Assembly (NCBI GenBank): GCA_015056945.1
Contig: SVFH01000013.1
Coordinates: 23,956-87,955 of the forward strand
DNA length: 64,000 bases
Reading direction: 5' to 3'
Source: Lachnospiraceae bacterium
GTDB taxonomy: Bacteria; Bacillota; Clostridia; Lachnospirales; Lachnospiraceae
Part shown: positions 43,495 to 52,030 of the stretch, one piece after another
Layout: the number at the start of each line of letters is the position of its first letter
How positions within the stretch are numbered: the first letter of the stretch is position 1
Program-made: the position numbers and the translations under genes
The notes under the pieces: generated by a model
What the model saw: the letters and a program-made list of their open reading frames with translations, nothing else
Told to the model about the DNA's origin: nothing
The model's database searches: none

Positions 43495-44397
43495 ATGATT
43501 AAACAAAGTTCATCAGCCTTTGATAAAGTGGGCGATAAGATTTTTGTGGTTTGTAATACCATTTTTATGATTTTGTTCTGTGTCATTACATTGTACCCTG
43601 TTTTGAATACGGTAGCTCTTTCGCTTAATGATGGTACAGACGCAGTGCGTGGTGGAATTTATCTTTGGCCTCGTATTTGGTCATTGAAGAACTACGCAAC
43701 AGTTTTAGGTAAGGAAACAATTGTAACAGCTGCAATTGTTACTGTAGCAAGAACCATAATCGGTACTTTGCTTGCACTTTTCACAAATGCATTGCTTGCG
43801 TTTGTTGTAAGTAGAAAGAAATTCCTTTTCAAATCTCAGTTGTCATTGTTCTGGGTTTTGACAATGTATATCAACGGTGGTTTGATTCCGGTATTGTTAC
43901 TTTATAAGAATCTTGGTCTTACAAGTTCTTTCTGGGTATATGTAATTCCGGGTATGATTAGTGCATTTAATATGTTGGTTATCCGTACATTCATGCAGGG
44001 TATTCCTGATTCACTGGAAGAATCTGCACAGCTTGACGGTGCCGGATATTTTACAATTTTTGTCAGAATTATTTCTCCTCTGTGTATGCCCGTTTATGCG
44101 ACAGTTGCATTGTTCGTGGCAGTATACCAGTGGAACTCATGGTTTGATGCAATGCTTTACAACCGTATGAATACAGAGTATACAACTTTGCAGTACGAGT
44201 TGATGAAGTTGTTGTCATCCGTTATGCAGCAGGGTGGTAATGCAAACCAGATTGGTGATGCGGCAAGTAATACTGTAACACCGACTACAGTTCGTGCGGC
44301 AGCTACAGTTGCTACTATGGCACCGATTATTGCGTTGTATCCTTTCTTACAGAGATACTTCGTTACCGGTCTTACCATCGGTGGTGTTAAAGAATAA
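43495..44397 (+). CDS. YtcP-like ABC transporter permease
   Basis: The second permease, 300 residues, six helices, EAA loop LEESAQLDGAGYFTIFVRIISPL. It starts 15 bases after its partner with AGGAGGG. A strong terminator follows. Confidence 0.93.
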   Translation: MIKQSSSAFDKVGDKIFVVCNTIFMILFCVITLYPVLNTVALSLNDGTDAVRGGIYLWPRIWSLKNYATVLGKETIVTAAIVTVARTIIGTLLALFTNALLAFVVSRKKFLFKSQLSLFWVLTMYINGGLIPVLLLYKNLGLTSSFWVYVIPGMISAFNMLVIRTFMQGIPDSLEESAQLDGAGYFTIFVRIISPLCMPVYATVALFVAVYQWNSWFDAMLYNRMNTEYTTLQYELMKLLSSVMQQGGNANQIGDAASNTVTPTTVRAAATVATMAPIIALYPFLQRYFVTGLTIGGVKE

Positions 44398-44405
44398 TGC
44401 TTTTT

Positions 44406-44446
44406 ATAATGCGATTGGGGATTATCCCTAATCGCATTATCTTTTA
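44406..44446 (+). terminator. Terminator of the ABC transporter operon
   Basis: Sixteen-pair stem (arms 44406-44421 and 44425-44440, one G-T pair) with a three-base loop, followed by CTTTT. Confidence 0.85.
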
Positions 44447-44523
44447 GATGCGTGAGTGTTTTTACTCGCACATGTGGATTGATAGTAAAAAAGAAAATAT
44501 GTTTCCGTTACAGGAGGAGAATT

Positions 44524-45672
44524 ATGAAAGGTGCATATACAACGGGAAAATACAGAAATGTTTTTGCAGAGCTTGGATATGATGAGAAAGAAATCGAGGC
44601 AAGAAAAGAGGAAATTTTTCAGACACTTTTTTATGGCAGCGAAGAGGAACGTATTTATCATCCGGTAGGAGATGATATGGGTTACATGGAAGATACCGGT
44701 AATCATGACGCACGTACGGAAGGTATGTCTTACGGTATGATGATGTGCGTTCAGATGGATAAAAAGGAAGAGTTTGACAGACTTTGGAAATGGTCTAAAA
44801 CATATATGTATCTTGAAGAGGGACGTAATGCCGGTTATTTTGCATGGTCATGTCAGACAAACGGAAAAAAGAATGCGTTCGGAGCTGCTCCGGACGGCGA
44901 AGAGTTTTTTGTTATGGCTTTGATTTTTGCATCAAAGAGATGGGGAAACGGTGAAGGTATTTTTAATTATGAAAAAGAAGCCAAGGATATTCTTCATGCG
45001 ATGATACATAAGGGTGAGAACGGTGAAGAAGGACGAGCAATGTTTGCACCGGAAAATAAATATATACGTTTTATCGTAGAGGTTGATTTTACGGATCCTT
45101 CCTATCATTTGCCTCATTTTTATGAGTTGTGCGCAGAAGTGGCTTATGAGGAAGATAAGGAGTTCTTGAAAGAAGCGGCAAAAGAGAGCCGTAAGTATTT
45201 AAAGAAAGCGTGTCATCCTGTAACCGGATTATGTGCGGAATATGCCGAATATGATGGTACTCCGTATGTGACGGACTCCATGCAGTGGGGCGGCAGACAT
45301 GACTGGTATTACAGTGATGCTTATCGTACCATTGCGAATATTTCACTTGATTACTCCTGGTTTGCTGCAGATGAATGGCAGGTGGAACAGGCAGAGAGAT
45401 TCCAGAAATTCTTCTGTGAAACACTTGATGGAAAAGATTGGGATCATATCTATCTGGTAGACGGTACCAAGCTGGAGCAAAAGGTGCTTCATCCGGTCGC
45501 TGTTATTGCAACAAATGCGCAGTCTGCGTTGATTACAGATACCGAATATGGAAAAGAATGTGTTCGCAAATTTTGGGAAACACCTTTAAGAACAGGAGAT
45601 CGCAGATATTACGATAATTGCCTTTATTTCTTTGCATATCTTGCATTGAGCGGTAATTACAGAATTTACTAA
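44524..45672 (+). CDS. GH8 reducing-end xylose-releasing exo-oligoxylanase
   Basis: A 382-residue glycoside hydrolase family 8 enzyme without signal peptide. It matches Rex-type enzymes, which remove xylose from the reducing end of xylo-oligosaccharides. The general acid is Glu66 (ARTEGMSYGMM) and the catalytic base is the Asp in YYSDAYRT. The ATG at 44524 has AGGAGGAG before it. The cytoplasmic location fits hydrolysis of imported oligosaccharides. Together with the GH43 and GH3 genes downstream it defines the locus as xylan-related. Activity is inferred from family resemblance; family assignment is firm. Confidence 0.9.
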   Translation: MKGAYTTGKYRNVFAELGYDEKEIEARKEEIFQTLFYGSEEERIYHPVGDDMGYMEDTGNHDARTEGMSYGMMMCVQMDKKEEFDRLWKWSKTYMYLEEGRNAGYFAWSCQTNGKKNAFGAAPDGEEFFVMALIFASKRWGNGEGIFNYEKEAKDILHAMIHKGENGEEGRAMFAPENKYIRFIVEVDFTDPSYHLPHFYELCAEVAYEEDKEFLKEAAKESRKYLKKACHPVTGLCAEYAEYDGTPYVTDSMQWGGRHDWYYSDAYRTIANISLDYSWFAADEWQVEQAERFQKFFCETLDGKDWDHIYLVDGTKLEQKVLHPVAVIATNAQSALITDTEYGKECVRKFWETPLRTGDRRYYDNCLYFFAYLALSGNYRIY

Positions 45673-45701
45673 AAACAAGTGTGAAAATACTTTGAAAATA
45701 T

Positions 45702-45733
45702 GGGGGGATGCTTTGCATCCTTCCTGTTTTTAT
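45702..45733 (+). terminator. Terminator after the GH8 gene
   Basis: Stem GGATGC/GCATCC extended by G/C pairs, TTT loop, followed by TGTTTTTA. Confidence 0.55.
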
Positions 45734-45792
45734 GATAAAATAAATTTATATACAATTTAAAAAATGAAGTAATCCCAAAGGAGAAAAAACAA

Positions 45793-46575
45793 ATGGGAAT
45801 TTTTAGTTTTAACAGTCCGTTTATGTCATTTTTGACAAAGGTGATGAGCTATGTTTTGCTTTATCTTTTATCCTTTGTTTGCTCGATTCCGATTGTCACA
45901 ATCGGAGCAAGTACAACAGCAAGATATTACGTGGGTATGAAGATGGTAAGAGGAGAAGAACCTGCGATTGTCAAACCTTTTTTAAAATCGTTTGCATCAA
46001 ATTTTAGACAGTCTACGATTGTTTGGCTGATAGAAATTTTGGTTGCGGCACTTCTGACGTTTGACTGGCATTATGTTTTGCAACTTGAGGTAACTCCGAT
46101 TGTGAAAGTAGTTAAAATTGCCTTGCTTATTCTGACTGTTTTATGCCTCTTTGCGGGCTTTGCGGCATTTCCTTTGATTGCAAGATATGAAATGAAAACC
46201 AAAGATATCATAAAGGCGGCGTTTATGTTTGCATTTTTGCATCCGTTCCGTATGCTTTTGCTTATTTTCTGGGTTGTGGTGCCCTTTTATCTGGCAATCC
46301 GTTTTCCGCGTTGGCTAATTGGCGTGTGGCCTGTTGTTCCGACACTTGCTATGTATTTCAACTCTAAAATGTTTATGAAACAGTTCTCAAAGCTTGAGGA
46401 AAAAAGAAATGAACATGCTGAAAAAATGAAGGCAGAAACTTCTGAATCAGAGGAAGGAAATGATGCAGAAGAAGGCGGCGATGAGGCGAATGATAGTGTT
46501 GCGGATTCAGCAGTATTGCAGGAGGATGCGCCGGAAAAAGATAAACCTGTAAAGGGAGAAGAGACAGATGCCTGA
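45793..46575 (+). CDS. YesL-like DUF624 membrane protein
   Basis: A 260-residue protein: the first 190 residues are a DUF624/YesL membrane domain with about five helices (MSYVLLYLLSFVCSIPIVTIGASTTARYYV), the last 60 are very acidic and disordered. DUF624 proteins accompany YesMN-type oligosaccharide transporters, as here, and are thought to assist them; the mechanism is not known. It overlaps the following gene by eight bases. Confidence 0.85.
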   Translation: MGIFSFNSPFMSFLTKVMSYVLLYLLSFVCSIPIVTIGASTTARYYVGMKMVRGEEPAIVKPFLKSFASNFRQSTIVWLIEILVAALLTFDWHYVLQLEVTPIVKVVKIALLILTVLCLFAGFAAFPLIARYEMKTKDIIKAAFMFAFLHPFRMLLLIFWVVVPFYLAIRFPRWLIGVWPVVPTLAMYFNSKMFMKQFSKLEEKRNEHAEKMKAETSESEEGNDAEEGGDEANDSVADSAVLQEDAPEKDKPVKGEETDA

Positions 46576-47290
46576 TGGTAAGACATTCAAAGAAAATATA
46601 GCAGAAGAAAAGCAGAAGCTTTCAGGAATGAACCTGAAACAAAAAATATCCTACTTGAAAACATATTATTTGACAGCTGCATTGATAATTCTGGCTGTGA
46701 TAATTGCAGGGGTATGGATTTTTATAGAAAGTACATTATCACGCAGAAACATTGAAGCAGCAGGTGTATTTATCAATGTTGAAGCAGATAATGCGTGTTA
46801 TACATTTTTAACTTCAGGTTATGAAGAATATAAGGATATGAATCTGTGGAAGAGTAAAGTGACTCTTTCAACGGGAGATTATATTGATTTTTCACCTGAA
46901 TTACAGATGATGGACTCTTATCAAAGTCAGATGGCGCTCCACGCACAGATATCAACAGGTTTCTTCACGTATATGATAGTAGATCGAAATGCATTGGAAG
47001 GTCTGCGCTATCTGGATGTATATCTTGATCCGAATCTGATTTTTACGGAACGCTCGAAAGAAGTCTTTCAGGATGCGGTTGTATCGCTTGATATGCCTGT
47101 GGGTGATGCGTCAGAGGGAGAGATGAAAGAGATGCCGGTTGCTTTGGATTTGGGAAAAATCGGCTTCACAACAGCGGCATCTATGAATCAACAGTCTGCA
47201 TATCTTGTGTTTATTGATGTGGATGCAGATTATGAGAATATGAAAGAGTTTTTGGAGTATTTTTGCACGTATCCTTCTATTCTGAGGTGA
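46568..47290 (+). CDS. Single-helix membrane protein of unknown function
   Basis: A 240-residue protein with a charged N-terminus (about 35 residues), one membrane helix (about residues 36-56) and a mixed alpha/beta outer domain. I do not recognise the family. Start overlaps the YesL-like gene, so it belongs to that operon and probably acts with it. Its last 14 bases overlap the end of the convergent AraC gene. Confidence 0.65.
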   Translation: MPDGKTFKENIAEEKQKLSGMNLKQKISYLKTYYLTAALIILAVIIAGVWIFIESTLSRRNIEAAGVFINVEADNACYTFLTSGYEEYKDMNLWKSKVTLSTGDYIDFSPELQMMDSYQSQMALHAQISTGFFTYMIVDRNALEGLRYLDVYLDPNLIFTERSKEVFQDAVVSLDMPVGDASEGEMKEMPVALDLGKIGFTTAASMNQQSAYLVFIDVDADYENMKEFLEYFCTYPSILR

Positions 47291-48260
47291 CGTGGAAACC
47301 ATTGTCAGATTTCCTGTCCTTTTGGATACGGTCATTTATGTTATTAACAAGGATTTGTTCCTCATCATTTTCAAATTTAATTTTGAATTGAGTGGGCGGA
47401 CAGCCGACATATTTTTTAAAACACCGGCAGAATGTTGTAAGATTGTTGAAGCCGGTTTGGAAAGCAACATCCGTGACGGGAATGTTTTTTAGAATGAGTT
47501 CCTGTGCTACCATGATTCTTTTTTGAGACAGATATTCATAAAAGGTTGAGTTTGTATATTGTTTGAATAATCTGGCAAAGTGAAATTTGGAGAAGTTTGC
47601 AATATTGGCTACTTTTTCCAAGGACAAATCTTCTGCGTAATTATTATCAATATACGACAGAATGTTAACGAATTTATCGTAGTTTACAGTGTGCTTCTGC
47701 GCATCCGTAAGGTTTTGCTTGTTTCCGTGGGAACATATTTCGCGGAACAGATTCAGTAAGTCTGCATAAATACAGATTTCACTGTACGTGTCGTTTGAAA
47801 AGTACTGTGTGATAATATGCATCAGATGCGAGTATACGTTGGAGTATATGTGCGGGTGTGATACGATATTATATAAATGCGGTTTGGACAAAAAAGTCAT
47901 AATCGTATTCTGATTGTGGAACATTTGTAAGAATTCCAAATCAAAAAGAAGAATGAAACGTGAACCTTCGTCAGGAGCTTCAATACGATGCAATGCATTA
48001 GGCGGAACAAAAAGGATATCACCTTCATGTAATTTAATTGTCTGGTCTGAAAACGAAATACTGTAAGAGTTTTCATTGCACAAAATGATTTCGAGAGCAT
48101 TATGTTTATGCTGGTCAAAATCAGCAACAATGTTGTTGAACCAGATGCGGTATTTGTATCCGGGAAGATAGTCGATGGTTTCATCGTTTCCGTTTAAGAT
48201 TCGTGTGTTGTATACGCCGACCGGCTGTTTGTAAAAGGATGCATCAATCTTTTTGTTCAT
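47277..48260 (-). CDS. AraC-family regulator with cupin sensor
   Basis: A 327-residue regulator. An N-terminal cupin-like domain (about residues 30-140: FDQHKHNALEIILCNENSYSI, GDILFVPPNALHRIEAPD) precedes a linker and the C-terminal pair of AraC helix-turn-helix motifs (about 225-315: LEKVANIANFSKFHFARLFKQY and VTDVAFQTGFNNLTTFCRCFKKY). It is the only protein gene here on the minus strand; it is divergent from the GH43/GH3 operon and likely controls that by sensing a sugar. A palindromic sequence lies in the shared promoter region. Confidence 0.92.
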   Translation of the reverse strand: MNKKIDASFYKQPVGVYNTRILNGNDETIDYLPGYKYRIWFNNIVADFDQHKHNALEIILCNENSYSISFSDQTIKLHEGDILFVPPNALHRIEAPDEGSRFILLFDLEFLQMFHNQNTIMTFLSKPHLYNIVSHPHIYSNVYSHLMHIITQYFSNDTYSEICIYADLLNLFREICSHGNKQNLTDAQKHTVNYDKFVNILSYIDNNYAEDLSLEKVANIANFSKFHFARLFKQYTNSTFYEYLSQKRIMVAQELILKNIPVTDVAFQTGFNNLTTFCRCFKKYVGCPPTQFKIKFENDEEQILVNNINDRIQKDRKSDNGFHVTSE

Positions 48261-48299
48261 GAGTACCTCCGCAAATTTGGAATATTACGACTGTTCAGG

Positions 48300-48320
48300 T
48301 TTCTTGCATTTGCAAAGAAA
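48300..48320. promoter_or_regulatory. Imperfect palindrome in the AraC/GH43 divergent promoter
   Basis: A core TTGCA-TT-TGCAA flanked by TTTC and GAAA (one base offset). It sits 40 bases from the regulator start and 67 from the GH43 start, a suitable place for an operator. Confidence 0.35.
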
Positions 48321-48386
48321 TTTTAACATAAATAGCAATAAAAGTAAATGAAGCAATTTTTGTAAAAAGAAAGGTAGGAGTATAAC

Positions 48387-49787
48387 GTGAAAAAACAGGC
48401 TTTTAATCCGTATTTGCCTTCGTGGGAGTATATTCCCGACGGTGAACCGTATGTATTTGGGGACAGGGTATATATTTACGGTTCTCATGATTATTATAAC
48501 GGTTACGTATTTTGTATGGGAGATTATGTATGTTATTCGGCATCGGTTGATGATTTAAGTGATTGGAGATATGAAGGTGTCATTTATCCCAAAACAAAGG
48601 ATCCTTTAAATGCCGATGGTTCTATGTGTCTGTATGCGCCGGATATTACAATCGGACCGGATGGCAGATATTACCTTTATTATGTACTTGACCATGCACC
48701 GGTTGTATCAGTTGCGGTATGTGATACTCCGGCTGGTGAATTTGAATTCTACGGCTACGTACACTATGAAGACGGTACACGTCTCGGGGAGCGCGAAGGT
48801 GATGAACCACAGTTTGATCCGGGTGTTCTGACAGAGGGCGATGAAACATACCTTTATACAGGATTCTGCGGCATGGGAGATATGAGCAGAACAGGGTCAA
48901 AAGTGTGTGTATTGGCTCCGGATATGCTTACAATCATCAGGGAACCTAAACTGGTTGTTCCCGGATGTATGTACGGAGCGGGAAGCTCATTTGAAGGTCA
49001 TGAATTCTTTGAAGCCTCTTCCATTCGTAAAATAGGAGATACCTACTATTTTATTTACTCTTCACGTGTGATGCATGAGTTGTGTTATGCGACCAGTAAG
49101 TCCCCGTTGGAAGGATTTACTTATGGCGGTGTTTTGGTAAGTAACTGCGATATTCACATTGATTCGTACAAACCTGCGGATTTCCCGACATCATTCGGAG
49201 CAAATAATCATGGAAGTATGGTGAAGATTAAAGATGACTGGTATATCTTTTATCATCGTCATACAAACGGAACGTGGTACAGCAGGCAGGGTTGCGCAGA
49301 AAAGCTTACCCTCGCAGAAAACGGCAGTATTGCGCAGGTACAGGTTACTTCCTGTGGCTTAAACGGAGGACCTTTAGTGGGGGAGGGCGAATATCCCGGA
49401 TATATTGCATGTAATTTCTTTACACGTGATCCGAATCGTTCCGTGATGGACCAAAACGGCCCTTATGTAATGCAGGATGGCAAGGACGGAGACGAAGAGA
49501 TTGGTTATGTAAGCAATATCAGAGATGGTTCCGTTATTGGTTTCAAATTTTTTGATTGTAAGGATATTAAGAAAATTACATTATGGCTTCGCGGATATAT
49601 GTACGGACACTTTGATGTCAGAACGGCGTGGGATGGCGAAGTGCTCTGTGAGATTCATGGATACAATACAAATATCTGGACAGAATTCAGCGCGCCGGTT
49701 TCTATTCCGGATGGTATTCAGGAATTGTATATTTCCTATCACGGAGGCGGAGAACCCAGTTTGAAGAGTTTTGTTTTATCTAAATAA
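48387..49787 (+). CDS. GH43 beta-xylosidase/arabinofuranosidase with CBM6-like domain
   Basis: A 466-residue family 43 enzyme, five-bladed propeller fold, without signal peptide. Expected catalytic residues are Asp18 (YIPDGEP), Asp in YAPDITIG and the general acid Glu in FFEASSIRK. The C-terminal 120 residues read as a CBM6-like beta-sandwich (VIGFKFFDCKDIKKITLWLRG...LYISYHGGGEPSLKSF). Either beta-xylosidase or alpha-L-arabinofuranosidase activity is possible; with GH8 and GH3 neighbours, release of xylose or arabinose from xylo-oligosaccharides is likely. The start is a GTG with AGGTAGGAG before it. Confidence 0.88.
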   Translation: MKKQAFNPYLPSWEYIPDGEPYVFGDRVYIYGSHDYYNGYVFCMGDYVCYSASVDDLSDWRYEGVIYPKTKDPLNADGSMCLYAPDITIGPDGRYYLYYVLDHAPVVSVAVCDTPAGEFEFYGYVHYEDGTRLGEREGDEPQFDPGVLTEGDETYLYTGFCGMGDMSRTGSKVCVLAPDMLTIIREPKLVVPGCMYGAGSSFEGHEFFEASSIRKIGDTYYFIYSSRVMHELCYATSKSPLEGFTYGGVLVSNCDIHIDSYKPADFPTSFGANNHGSMVKIKDDWYIFYHRHTNGTWYSRQGCAEKLTLAENGSIAQVQVTSCGLNGGPLVGEGEYPGYIACNFFTRDPNRSVMDQNGPYVMQDGKDGDEEIGYVSNIRDGSVIGFKFFDCKDIKKITLWLRGYMYGHFDVRTAWDGEVLCEIHGYNTNIWTEFSAPVSIPDGIQELYISYHGGGEPSLKSFVLSK

Positions 49788-49885
49788 AATATTGAATTCA
49801 GATGTTAAAAGGTCATACGCTTTAAGGCATTTTGACAGACTGAGTGATATGGCAAAAAAAAGAAACGGCAAAGGAGAAGGTTACT

Positions 49886-52000
49886 ATGAACAGAGAAGAA
49901 GCGAGAAAACGTGCAACAGAACTTGTAGAACAGATGACGGTGGAAGAACTGGCATCCCAGCTTCGTTTTGATGCGGATGCAATTGAAAGATTGGGGATTC
50001 CTGCATACAATTGGTGGAATGAAGGATTACACGGCGTGGCGAGAGCCGGCACAGGAACTGTTTTTCCGCAGGCAATTGGTTTGGGAGCAACTTTTGATGA
50101 GGAGTTATTAAAAGAAGTAGGTGAGGCAATTGCCGTAGAGGCACGTGCTAAATATAACGAACAGTCTGCACAGGGAGATCGTGATATTTATAAGGGACTT
50201 ACAATTTGGTCTCCGAATGTCAATTTGTTCCGTGATCCCCGATGGGGAAGAGGTCATGAGACCTATGGAGAAGATCCGTATTTGATTAGCCGTCTTGGGG
50301 TGAATTTTATCAAAGGATTGCAGGGCGACGGAGAATATCTGATGACTGCGGCATGTGCAAAGCATTTTGCCGTACACTCCGGACCGGAGGCGTTGAGACA
50401 TCATTTTGATGCAAAGGCAGATATGAAGGATATGTGGGAAACGTATCTTCCTCAGTTTGAAGCTTGCGTAAAAGAGGCAAAAGTAGAGGCTGTAATGGGC
50501 GCATATAACAGGACAAACGGAGAGCCGTGTTGCGCACATTCCTATTTGATGGATGATGTTCTTCGCGGACAGTGGGAATTTGAAGGACATTATGTTTCTG
50601 ACTGCTGGGCAGTAAGAGATTTTCATGAACAACATAAGGTAACCTCACGTCCGGAAGAAAGCGTAAAGCTGGCACTTGAAAAGGGATGCGATGTGAATTG
50701 CGGATGTACCTATCAGCGTATTTTAGACGCTTATGAAGAGGGGTTGATTCCCTTAGAGCATTTGAAACGCTCGGCTATTAGACTTTTTACAACTCGTTTC
50801 CTTTTAGGTCTGTTTGATGAGACGGAATTCGATAAGATTCCTTATGAAAAAGTAGAGTGTAAAGAACATCTTGAACTCGCTTCAAGAGCAACGAAAGAGT
50901 GTGTGGTTCTTTTAAAGAATGATGGTATTCTTCCGTTAAAGAAAGAGGAAATTAAGACAATCGGTGTAATCGGACCGAATGCAAACAGCCGTGCGGCGTT
51001 GATTGGAAATTATCACGGAACTTCTTCAAGATATACAACCGTTTTGGAAGGAATCCAGGATTACGTGAAGGATGATGTGCGTGTTCTTTATTCAGAAGGA
51101 TGCCACCTTTACAAAGATCGTGTAGAACCGCTGGCAGTTGCAGGAGACCGTTTGTCTGAGGCGCGTACTGTGGCAAATCATTCAGATGTGGTAATACTTT
51201 GTCTTGGTCTTGATGAAACACTTGAAGGAGAAGAAGGTGATACAGGTAACTCTTATGCTTCCGGTGATAAAGTGGACTTGCAGTTGCCGGAATCACAGAG
51301 GATTTTATTGGAAGCTGTGAAGGAAACCGGTAAGCCGTTTGTTTTACTTGTTATGGCAGGCAGTGCGATGGATCTTTGCTATGCAAGTGAGCATGCAAAT
51401 GCTATTTTACAGCCTTGGTATCCCGGTGCACGTGGAGGAAAAGAACTTGCACAGATTCTTTTTGGAGAGGTATCTCCTTCCGGTAAGTTACCGATTACAT
51501 TATACAGAAATACGGAAGATTTACCTTCATTTGAAGATTACTCCATGAAGGGACGTACTTACAGATATATTGAAAGTACTCCGCTTTATCCGTTCGGATA
51601 TGGTCTTACTTATTCTGATGTTGCAATCTGTAGTGCAACACTTAAGAATGTGACAACTTATGCAGAAACCAAACAGAATGAAGTGGTTGTAACTGCAACT
51701 GTCAGAAATGAAGGAGATGTTGCTACGGATGAAGTTCTTCAGGTTTATGTCCGCGTAGAAGGAAGTGCAAATGAGGTGCGTAACACGAAGCTTGCAGCAT
51801 TTAAACGTATTCATCTTGCGGTAGGCGAAGAAAAAGAAGTGGAACTTACACTTTCAAGTGATGCGTTTGCTACCATTAACGAACTTGGTAAAAAAGCATG
51901 GGACGGAACAGGTGCTAATATTTATGTGGGATTTGGACAGCCTGATGAAAGAACTAAAGCATTAACAGGAAAGAGTACGATTGCAATTGAAATTCAGTAG
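49886..52000 (+). CDS. GH3 beta-xylosidase/beta-glucosidase
   Basis: A 704-residue GH3 enzyme in the normal domain order: (beta/alpha)8 barrel (1-320), alpha/beta sandwich (350-550), fibronectin-III-like domain (about 600-690). The nucleophile is Asp239 (HYVSDCWAV), and KHFAVHSGPE is the substrate loop; WWNEGLHG and RDPRWGRGHETYGEDP are typical of the xylosidase-like group. The ATG at 49886 has AAGGAGAAGG before it. It follows the GH43 gene with 98 bases between, likely the same transcript. Cytoplasmic. A beta-xylosidase is the most likely activity. Confidence 0.9.
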   Translation: MNREEARKRATELVEQMTVEELASQLRFDADAIERLGIPAYNWWNEGLHGVARAGTGTVFPQAIGLGATFDEELLKEVGEAIAVEARAKYNEQSAQGDRDIYKGLTIWSPNVNLFRDPRWGRGHETYGEDPYLISRLGVNFIKGLQGDGEYLMTAACAKHFAVHSGPEALRHHFDAKADMKDMWETYLPQFEACVKEAKVEAVMGAYNRTNGEPCCAHSYLMDDVLRGQWEFEGHYVSDCWAVRDFHEQHKVTSRPEESVKLALEKGCDVNCGCTYQRILDAYEEGLIPLEHLKRSAIRLFTTRFLLGLFDETEFDKIPYEKVECKEHLELASRATKECVVLLKNDGILPLKKEEIKTIGVIGPNANSRAALIGNYHGTSSRYTTVLEGIQDYVKDDVRVLYSEGCHLYKDRVEPLAVAGDRLSEARTVANHSDVVILCLGLDETLEGEEGDTGNSYASGDKVDLQLPESQRILLEAVKETGKPFVLLVMAGSAMDLCYASEHANAILQPWYPGARGGKELAQILFGEVSPSGKLPITLYRNTEDLPSFEDYSMKGRTYRYIESTPLYPFGYGLTYSDVAICSATLKNVTTYAETKQNEVVVTATVRNEGDVATDEVLQVYVRVEGSANEVRNTKLAAFKRIHLAVGEEKEVELTLSSDAFATINELGKKAWDGTGANIYVGFGQPDERTKALTGKSTIAIEIQ

Positions 52001-52030
52001 CCCAAAATACTTCCGATAGAGGGGGAGTTT

